Made by a program: the position numbers and the translations under genes
In this document: piece by piece, positions 58,383-64,000 of the stretch
Position numbering within the stretch: the first letter of the stretch is position 1
Layout: each line of letters starts with the position of its first letter
Assembly (NCBI RefSeq): GCF_012955605.1
Contig: NZ_CP052135.1
Location: 2,182,711-2,246,710 of the forward strand
Length of the DNA: 64,000 bases
Origin: Bacillus fonticola
GTDB taxonomy: Bacteria; Bacillota; Bacilli; Bacillales; JC228
Direction of reading: 5' to 3'
The notes under the pieces: generated by a model
What the model was told of the DNA's origin: nothing
Database searches by the model: none
Seen by the model: only the letters and a program-made list of their open reading frames with translations

Positions 58383-58473
58383 CTTCACTATCTATTTAAA
58401 GAATCCAGATCAATATTTTCAAAACCATCCCTGCTTTAGACATGATTCAAAAAAATATTTACCATGACGCTAT

Positions 58474-58708
58474 TTACACAGATACGCAGTAACCCTTTTG
58501 TACTGCAGCATTTTCAATAGCAGTTTTTATATTCCTTAACATTATGACAACATCGTCATAGATTTCGAAAAATTCATTTCTCGAAACACGTAATAGGTCC
58601 ATTTGAAATTTGAACATATTGTCTGATGTAGGATAGTTCTTTTAATCGCCAGGTAAATTCACTATCCAACATTTCCTCAAGTTGGCTTAATGATCTAATC
58701 TTCTTCAT
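58474..58708 (-). pseudogene. Broken HEPN-family gene (MAE_28990/MAE_18760-like)
   Basis: From ATG 58708 the minus strand encodes MKKIRSLSQLEEMLDSEFTW and RLKELSYIRQ, which resembles the N-terminus of MAE_28990/MAE_18760-type HEPN nucleases (IRTLxELExxLDxEFxWRxKEL). A few residues later the frame closes; in another frame the C-terminal pattern LLRVSRNEFFEIYDDVVIML, RNIKTAIENAAVQKGYC continues to a stop at 58474. The central part with the HEPN Rx4-6H catalytic motif is missing, so the gene has lost about 100 codons and shifted frame. HEPN proteins are mostly RNases in defence and toxin systems. Family naming is from memory of its ends only. Confidence 0.55.
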
Positions 58709-58847
58709 GGAACAGCTTTTGTCCTAATGGAATTAACTTAGACAGACGTGATTTCGCATTGCTACCGCTTCCTGAATTCGTTTTAAACACTTCATTCTCC
58801 CAAACAGAATCCCCCGCAAAGATTTCTCTCCACAGGGGACTTTGTAC
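58695..58847 (-). pseudogene. C-terminal fragment of the gene upstream of the HEPN gene
   Basis: A 50-codon open stretch without a start reads ...AGDSVWENEVFKTNSGSGSN and AKSRLSKLIPLGQKLFHEED, stop. Its last 13 bases overlap the start of the HEPN gene (CATGAAGAAGATTAG), the overlap expected for two genes of one operon. Most of the gene is gone. DUF262 proteins are, from memory, common partners of this HEPN family, and the tail could belong to one, but I cannot show that. Confidence 0.5.
58811..58839 (-). terminator. Hairpin downstream of sdhB, related to the one at 58355
   Basis: Stem TCCCC(T)GTGGAGA / TCTTTGCGGGGGA round a GAAA tetraloop, followed by TTCTGTTT. Likely the sdhCAB terminator; its T-run is weaker than that of its relative. 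Confidence 0.65.
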
Positions 58848-58898
58848 TTACTATCGTCCATTCGACAAATTTCGGGGCGTACCTGTTCCCGGCCTTGC

Positions 58899-59669
58899 CT
58901 AGCCTTGGTCGCTTCCGAAGAAGTTGCGGAACATTTGGACTGTTGTGTCGCGGTTTAAAGCAGCGATTGATGTTGTCAAAGGAATTCCTTTTGGACACGA
59001 TTGTACGCAGTTTTGGGAGTTTCCGCAGTTTGCAAGTCCGCCTTCACCCATAATCGCTTCCAGTCGTTCGGATTTGTTCATCTCGCCAGTCGGATGTGCG
59101 TTAAAGAGACGCACTTGAGAGAGCGGTGCTGGTCCGATGAAGTTAGATTTACTGTTAACGTTTGGACACGCCTCTAAGCAAACACCACACGTCATACATT
59201 TGGATAGTTCATATGCCCACTGACGTTTCTTTTCTGGCATACGTGGTCCTGGTCCTAAATCGTACGTACCATCGATAGGAATCCATGCTTTTACCTTTTT
59301 CAGAGAATCGAACATGCGGCTACGGTCAACTTGTAGATCGCGAACGACTGGGAATGTTTTCATCGGCGCTAACCGAATTGGTTGCTCCAGTTTATCAATG
59401 AGAGCTGTACAAGATTGACGTGGCTTGCCGTTAATGACCATAGAGCAAGCACCACAAACCTCTTCCAGGCAATTCATGTCCCAGTTAATCGGAGTGGTTG
59501 TGTCACCTTTTGCATTCACTGGGTTGCGTCTGATTTCCATGAGCGCTGAAATGACGTTCATATTCTGACGATACTCTAGTTCGAATTCCTCATCGTAAGG
59601 GGTAGCGTCTGGACGATCTTGTCTCGTAATAATAAAACGAACGGTTTTTGTTTTTTCCGCTGTCGCCAT
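58899..59669 (-). CDS. sdhB: Succinate dehydrogenase iron-sulphur subunit
   Basis: Carries three iron-sulphur clusters between the flavin and the menaquinone site. The 256-residue protein has the 2Fe-2S ligands CLEEVCGACSMV with a later QSC, and the 4Fe-4S/3Fe-4S motifs CMTCGVCLEACP and CVQSCPKGIP. Ends the sdhCAB operon; starts two bases after sdhA. Confidence 0.97.
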   Translation of the reverse strand: MATAEKTKTVRFIITRQDRPDATPYDEEFELEYRQNMNVISALMEIRRNPVNAKGDTTTPINWDMNCLEEVCGACSMVINGKPRQSCTALIDKLEQPIRLAPMKTFPVVRDLQVDRSRMFDSLKKVKAWIPIDGTYDLGPGPRMPEKKRQWAYELSKCMTCGVCLEACPNVNSKSNFIGPAPLSQVRLFNAHPTGEMNKSERLEAIMGEGGLANCGNSQNCVQSCPKGIPLTTSIAALNRDTTVQMFRNFFGSDQG

Positions 59670-59671
59670 TC

Positions 59672-61432
59672 TTAATTCTCCCCTTTCTTCTTCGAATAGT
59701 CTCGTTTCCGCGGCTTAATCAACGATACATCCACATCTTCATAGTGGAACTGCGGCGCTTCCGCTTTGCCAACAAATTTTGCCATCGTTGTTTTCAAGAA
59801 CTCTTCATCGTTACGATCAGGGAAGTCAGGCTTGTAGTGAGCGCCACGACTTTCATTTCGGTTGTACGCCCCGATCGTAATCACACGCGCTAACTGTAAC
59901 ATGTTTTGCAGTTGACGAGTAAACGTAGCACCTTGGTTACTCCATTTGGATGTGTCCGTCATGTTGATATTTTGGAATCGTTCTAGCAATTCTTGAATCT
60001 TATCATCTGTTTGCTGTAGCTTATCGTTGTGACGGACAACGGTTACGTTATCTGTCATCCATTCACCAAGCTCTTTATGAAGAACGTAGGCATTTTCTTT
60101 TCCATTCATGGCAAGGATTTCTTCCCACTTTTGTTGCTCTTGTTTTTCAAATCCTTCGAACAACGTGGAAGAAAGGTCGTCCGCTGATGTTTCAAGCCCT
60201 TGAATATATTCAATAGCTTTTGGTCCAGCAACCATTCCTCCATAAATAGCTGATAACAACGAGTTCGCTCCAAGACGATTTGCTCCGTGTTGAGAATAAT
60301 CAGCTTCACCCGCAGCAAACAAGCCAGGGATGTTAGTTTGTTGTTCATAGTCAACCCACAGACCACCCATTGAATAGTGAACTGCAGGGAAGATCTTCAT
60401 TGGTACTTTTCGTGGGTCATCTCCCATGAATTTCTCGTAAATCTCGATAATGCCACCGAGTTTTACGTCAAGTTCTTTCGCATCTTTATGAGAAAGATCT
60501 AAGTACACCATGTTTTCGCCGTTTACTCCGAGTTTTTGGCGTACGCAAACGTCAAAAATTTCACGAGTCGCAATATCACGTGGCACTAGGTTTCCATAAG
60601 CAGGATATTTCTCCTCGAGGAAGTACCATGGTTTACCTTCTTTATACGTCCAAACTCGTCCACCTTCTCCACGAGCAGACTCACTCATAAGGCGTAGTTT
60701 ATCGTCCCCCGGAATAGCTGTCGGGTGAATTTGAATAAACTCACCGTTTGCATAGTACGCACCTTGTTGATACGCAATCGCCGCAGCAGATCCAGTGTTA
60801 ATAACAGAGTTTGTTGACTTTCCAAAGATAATACCAGGTCCACCTGTTGCTAAAATGGTTGCATCAGCACGGAACGATTGAATCTCCATCGTCGTTAAGT
60901 CTTGTGCCACGATCCCGCGAGCACGACCTTCGTCATCAAGGACTGTACCAAGAAACTCCCAGCCTTCATACTTCGTAACGAGTCCTGCTACTTCATAACG
61001 TCGTACTTGCTCATCAAGTGCATAAAGCAATTGCTGACCTGTCGTTGCACCTGCATAGGCGGTGCGGTGGTGTTGTGTTCCCCCGAAACGACGGAAATCC
61101 AACAATCCTTCAGGTGTCCGGTTAAACATAACACCCATACGATCTAAAAGATGAATGATACCTGGCGCTGCCTCCGTCATTGCCTTTACTGGAGGTTGGT
61201 TGGCTAGGAAGTCTCCACCGTATACAGTGTCATCAAAGTGCTCATACGGTGAGTCCCCTTCTCCTTTTGTATTTACCGCACCGTTAATACCGCCCTGTGC
61301 ACATACAGAGTGGGAGCGCTTAACGGGAACGAGAGAAAATAGTTCAACTGGTGTGTCTGATTCAGCAGCTTTAATCGTCGCCATCAATCCTGCGAGACCG
61401 CCACCGACCACAATCACTTTACCTTTATTCAT
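59672..61432 (-). CDS. sdhA: Succinate dehydrogenase flavoprotein subunit
   Basis: Oxidises succinate to fumarate. The 586-residue protein has the FAD motif VVGGGLAGLMATIKAAE, the histidine for covalent FAD in KRSHSVCAQGGINGAVN (His41), QIHPTAIPGDDKL, SESARGEGG with the active-site arginine, and HYSMGGLWVDYEQ. Middle gene of sdhCAB. Confidence 0.97.
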   Translation of the reverse strand: MNKGKVIVVGGGLAGLMATIKAAESDTPVELFSLVPVKRSHSVCAQGGINGAVNTKGEGDSPYEHFDDTVYGGDFLANQPPVKAMTEAAPGIIHLLDRMGVMFNRTPEGLLDFRRFGGTQHHRTAYAGATTGQQLLYALDEQVRRYEVAGLVTKYEGWEFLGTVLDDEGRARGIVAQDLTTMEIQSFRADATILATGGPGIIFGKSTNSVINTGSAAAIAYQQGAYYANGEFIQIHPTAIPGDDKLRLMSESARGEGGRVWTYKEGKPWYFLEEKYPAYGNLVPRDIATREIFDVCVRQKLGVNGENMVYLDLSHKDAKELDVKLGGIIEIYEKFMGDDPRKVPMKIFPAVHYSMGGLWVDYEQQTNIPGLFAAGEADYSQHGANRLGANSLLSAIYGGMVAGPKAIEYIQGLETSADDLSSTLFEGFEKQEQQKWEEILAMNGKENAYVLHKELGEWMTDNVTVVRHNDKLQQTDDKIQELLERFQNINMTDTSKWSNQGATFTRQLQNMLQLARVITIGAYNRNESRGAHYKPDFPDRNDEEFLKTTMAKFVGKAEAPQFHYEDVDVSLIKPRKRDYSKKKGEN

Positions 61433-61482
61433 AACTTGTGGCTCACTCCCTTTAGAGACTTGCTCAAACTAGTAAACTTTTT

Positions 61483-62091
61483 TTACACAAATGCTAAAAT
61501 CGCACTTACTCCTACATATGAAAGGGCAAGGAAAACACCGATCGTTACATATGTAGAGATTAATTGCGAGCGCGGTGTCACAGTAATTCCCCAACTTACT
61601 CCAAACGACCACAAACCATTAGCAAAGTGGAAGATCGTGGAGATGACACCGACAATGTAGAACCAGAAGAAGAATGGTTGACTCAAAATGTTCTCCATCA
61701 TATTAAAGTTCACTTCGGCGCCACGAGCTGCAGCAATTCGCGTTTCCCAAACGTGCCATACAATAAAAATGAGCGTCACGATACCGGTGATTCTTTGCAC
61801 TAGAAATAACCAGTTTCTCACAAAACCGAAGTTACTCACGTTATTTTTGGCAGTGAAGGCAATGTAGATTCCATACACAGCGTGAAATAATAGCGGTAAA
61901 AAGATGACAAAGATTTCAAGTGCGTAACGAAATGGTAGGTTTACCATGAACTCGGAAGCAGCGTTGAACGCTTCCTCACCTCGTGTTGCGAAGTTATTTA
62001 CCACTAAATGTTGAATGAGGAATACACCTACAGGAATTACTCCTAATAATGAGTGAATTCGTCGTAACGTGTATTCACGACTTCTTGCCAT
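61483..62091 (-). CDS. sdhC: Succinate dehydrogenase cytochrome b558 subunit
   Basis: Five-helix membrane anchor with two haem b groups, Bacillus type. The 202-residue protein starts MARSREYTLRRIHSLLGVIP; haem histidines lie at His28 (FLIQHLVV), in FHAVYGIYIAF, VWHVWETR and FHFANGLWSFG. ATG 62091 follows GGGGGGAAAG; an upstream in-frame extension of 24 residues is unlikely. Confidence 0.96.
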   Translation of the reverse strand: MARSREYTLRRIHSLLGVIPVGVFLIQHLVVNNFATRGEEAFNAASEFMVNLPFRYALEIFVIFLPLLFHAVYGIYIAFTAKNNVSNFGFVRNWLFLVQRITGIVTLIFIVWHVWETRIAAARGAEVNFNMMENILSQPFFFWFYIVGVISTIFHFANGLWSFGVSWGITVTPRSQLISTYVTIGVFLALSYVGVSAILAFV

Positions 62092-62178
62092 AGTTCTTTC
62101 CCCCCTCGATAGTAAAACAGCAACAAATTTCATTAAATGGAACCTGCTGTAAAAGTGTGACAATGGTGTGCCAAGTCA

Positions 62179-62207
62179 AGTTTACTCCTACTGGCAAGCC
62201 GCGTCAA
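62179..62207 (-). promoter_or_regulatory. Promoter of sdhCAB
   Basis: TTGACG, 17 bases, TAAACT on the minus strand, leader of about 80 bases. Confidence 0.65.
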
Positions 62208-62438
62208 GAAAACGGATACAATTCCTGAACGCTTGCTCAACAAAAAAATACGGATATAATTCACGTACAAATGAAGATGATTTCCCTTTAATCAATCCAC
62301 AAAAAAATGTTTAAGGAATTAGATTGTCTTCCGATCTGCACCACCCAAACATTACCGTAGTTACGGGAAAATTTTCTCCATCTTTTCCACGCAAACTAAC
62401 AGAATCCGTTATACTAATGGGGAGAGGAGTGTGGAATT

Positions 62439-62906
62439 ATGCCTAAGCACAATGAACAACAAGTAGCACTCAAAGCAGACCAACAAATTAGAGAATCCAA
62501 ACGCGATCCTTCATTCGCCGTTCATTTACTTCGTGACCAATTGGGGCCTCTTCTTATTTCTTCCCCTACCGCTCAATATTGGGCAGGCAAACAAATGGCG
62601 CGAGCGAATCCACTATCATCTCTTGAAGCGATTCAAGAATTCTTCGAACGCGCATCATTTGGCACGCTCACTTTTGCCAAAATGAAAAAGGACGAGGCGC
62701 TAGTTATCCTATCTGGTTCCATTGTTGAATATCGACTCAGTGAGCAAAAGCTCGCTTCCTTCCATCTAGAAGCGGGATTTTTAGCCCAGCAGTTCGAACA
62801 CATCCACAAAGTCATCACCGAAGCAACGGAGAATAACCGTAAGCGCAAAGGCGAAATCCATATTCTCTTGAAATGGGATCGGAAAGATGCTTTAGCAGAG
62901 GAGTAA
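62439..62906 (+). CDS. yslB: YslB, DUF2507 protein
   Basis: Protein of 155 residues, V4R-like small-molecule-binding fold by family; function unknown. Recognised by LRDQLGPLLISSPTAQYWAG, then FFERASFGTLTF and FHLEAGFLAQQFEHIHKVIT. GAGGAG precedes ATG 62439. Placed between sdhC and lysC and divergent from sdhC, as in B. subtilis. Confidence 0.92.
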   Translation: MPKHNEQQVALKADQQIRESKRDPSFAVHLLRDQLGPLLISSPTAQYWAGKQMARANPLSSLEAIQEFFERASFGTLTFAKMKKDEALVILSGSIVEYRLSEQKLASFHLEAGFLAQQFEHIHKVITEATENNRKRKGEIHILLKWDRKDALAEE

Positions 62907-62929
62907 AGGTGGCCTAACCGGTCACCTTT
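62905..62929. terminator. Terminator between yslB and lysC
   Basis: Ten-base arms AAAGGTGGCC / GGTCACCTTT with TTTT on the plus strand; the lysC stop codon follows it directly. Confidence 0.8.
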
Positions 62930-63445
62930 TTACGTATGTGTAACGGGTACACCTTCTACCGGCATCTCTTCTCCCAGCTGAAAGCAGTTATGCAAAGCTT
63001 GCGTTGCCTTTTGCATATGTTGTTTCTCAATTACAGTCGAAACTTTAATCTCTGAAGTACTGACCATTTTAATATCAATGTCTTCCTGTGCGAGCTTATC
63101 GAACATTTCCGCAGCGACACCGGGATTGGAAATCATCCCTGAACCAACAATGCTTACTTTTGCTAGTCCTGATTCCGCCTCCATCTTCTCAAAATGCAAC
63201 CTCTCCTGCTCTTGTTCAAGAATGCGGCTTGCTTCTTCTACGTCAGAATCTTTCACCGAGAAGGACAAATTACTTGAATTCTCGCTCGTTACAGACTGAA
63301 TAATGATATCTACATTGATTCGATGACGTGCTAACGTAGAGAATACCGCAGATAGATTTTTCTCTTTACGCGGCATACGAAATAAGGTCATCCTTGTGAT
63401 TTGATCTTCGAAGGCAATTCCTCGAACAACTGACCGATTTTCCAT
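62930..63445 (-). CDS. Aspartokinase beta subunit from an internal in-frame start
   Basis: ATG 63445 (MENRSVVRGIAFEDQITRMT) is preceded by GAGGAGG with 7-8 bases spacing, inside the lysC coding frame. The 171-residue product would consist of both ACT domains. Translation of alpha and beta from one gene is established for B. subtilis LysC. Confidence 0.75.
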   Translation of the reverse strand: MENRSVVRGIAFEDQITRMTLFRMPRKEKNLSAVFSTLARHRINVDIIIQSVTSENSSNLSFSVKDSDVEEASRILEQEQERLHFEKMEAESGLAKVSIVGSGMISNPGVAAEMFDKLAQEDIDIKMVSTSEIKVSTVIEKQHMQKATQALHNCFQLGEEMPVEGVPVTHT

Positions 63446-64000
63446 TTTCACTTCCTCCTCAATACGTGTCCCCTCTTCAAATGTCATACTTGACCGTACA
63501 GTTAGCGGGATTTGATAATTTTTCGCAAATTCAACTGCACGTGGGTGAAGAACACCTGCACCTAAATGGGCTAACTCTAACATCTCATCATAGGAAATTC
63601 TCTGCAACTTTCTCGCATCTTTCACAACACGTGGATCTGTCGTAAACACACCTGGAACATCGGTGTAAATGTCACAACGGTCGGCATGTAAGGCAGCAGC
63701 TAAAGCAACAGCTGTTGTATCAGACCCACCTCTACCCAGTGTTGTAATGTCTTGCTCTTGAGATATTCCTTGAAAACCAGCTACGATAGCAATGGTTCCA
63801 CTTGCTAACAGTTGCTCTAGACGCGTAGTATCGATGTTGACGATGCGTGCATTTCCCGGGACAGATTCTGTTTGAATTCCCGCTTGCCATCCGGTGATGC
63901 TTGCTGCTGACATCCCTCGATTTTGAAGAGCCATGGCGAGGAGGCTCGTTGTTACTTGTTCTCCTGTAGACAATAGCATGTCCATTTCACGTGCACTCGG
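62930..64000 (-). CDS. lysC: Aspartokinase LysC (partial, N-terminus outside the window)
   Basis: Phosphorylates aspartate, first step to lysine, threonine, methionine and diaminopimelate. 356 codons are visible; the KFGG start region lies beyond the right edge. Kinase-domain motifs STGEQVTTSLLAMAL, TLGRGGSDTTAVALAAAL and TDPRVVKDARKL are followed by two ACT domains (from about 63420; VSIVGSGMISNPGVAAEMFD). An internal start with its own ribosome binding site (63445) should give a separate beta subunit made of the ACT domains, as known for B. subtilis aspartokinase II. Confidence 0.96.
   Translation of the reverse strand, partial: PSAREMDMLLSTGEQVTTSLLAMALQNRGMSAASITGWQAGIQTESVPGNARIVNIDTTRLEQLLASGTIAIVAGFQGISQEQDITTLGRGGSDTTAVALAAALHADRCDIYTDVPGVFTTDPRVVKDARKLQRISYDEMLELAHLGAGVLHPRAVEFAKNYQIPLTVRSSMTFEEGTRIEEEVKMENRSVVRGIAFEDQITRMTLFRMPRKEKNLSAVFSTLARHRINVDIIIQSVTSENSSNLSFSVKDSDVEEASRILEQEQERLHFEKMEAESGLAKVSIVGSGMISNPGVAAEMFDKLAQEDIDIKMVSTSEIKVSTVIEKQHMQKATQALHNCFQLGEEMPVEGVPVTHT

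Larger units (their letters stand above)
58212..58898. other. 687-base gap between ysmA and sdhB with a decayed two-gene insertion
   Basis: Two related hairpins (58355-58382 and 58811-58839) bound a stretch in which the minus strand codes for the tail of one protein overlapping the start of a broken HEPN-like gene. The right end also carries the 3' side of sdhB transcription; the left end (58212-58340) shows no gene. Confidence 0.65.

Overview
The window is a chromosomal segment from a spore-forming, Gram-positive member of the Bacillaceae. The evidence is the gene order, which follows the Bacillus subtilis lysC-sdh-gerE-rph-tig-clpX-lon-hem-valS-mre-min-spoIVF-rplU-obg-phe-safA block almost gene for gene, the many sporulation genes (safA, spo0B, spoIVFA/FB, spoIIB, ysxE, spoVID, lonB, gerM, gerE), AGGAGG-type ribosome binding sites, frequent TTG/GTG starts, and an L27 precursor with its processing protease. 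I cannot name the species. Almost everything is on the minus strand; exceptions are niaR, a minor-pilin trio, two small membrane-protein genes, tRNA-Arg and yslB.

Layout. 1-2.8 kb: partial safA (spore coat), niaR (niacin repressor; the nifS/nadBCA genes that flank it in B. subtilis are absent), pheA-pheB. 2.8-9.2 kb: obg-spo0B, the ribosomal operon rplU-prp-rpmA with a long leader, RNase G, spoIVFA-spoIVFB. 9.4-14.9 kb: minC-minD, mreB-mreC-mreD, radC, maf (division, shape, genome maintenance). 15-26.7 kb: spoIIB and a type IV pilus island (pilB-pilT-pilC, pilA, pilD/comC, pilM-pilN-pilO; divergent minor pilins and a PilX/GspK-like protein). 26.8-28.6 kb: a GAF-GGDEF diguanylate cyclase. 28.7-35.9 kb: folC, valS with a T-box leader, a small membrane protein, ysxE, spoVID. 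36-42.4 kb: the haem operon hemA-X-C-D-B-L. 42.6-51.1 kb: a membrane protein, engB, lonA, lonB, clpX, tig. 51.3-58.2 kb: ysoA, tRNA-Arg, ysnB, ysnA, rph, gerM, racE, a MarR regulator, gerE, ysmA. 58.2-58.9 kb: a decayed two-gene insertion. 58.9-64 kb: sdhCAB, yslB and partial lysC.

Promoters that match sporulation sigma-factor consensus can be read directly: sigma-E for safA, spoIVFA and spoVID, sigma-F for lonB, sigma-K for gerE. The most unusual items are: (1) the PilX/GspK-like protein, whose C-terminal third is a run of about 20-residue repeats that look like a beta-helix; (2) a gap downstream of sdhB holding the tail of one gene overlapping the start of a broken HEPN-family gene, bounded by two related terminator hairpins; (3) a short dispersed repeat present both in the rplU leader and inside the pilus cluster; (4) a retraction-competent (PilT-containing) type IV pilus system inserted where B. 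subtilis keeps only comC, beside a diguanylate cyclase without the usual inhibitory site.
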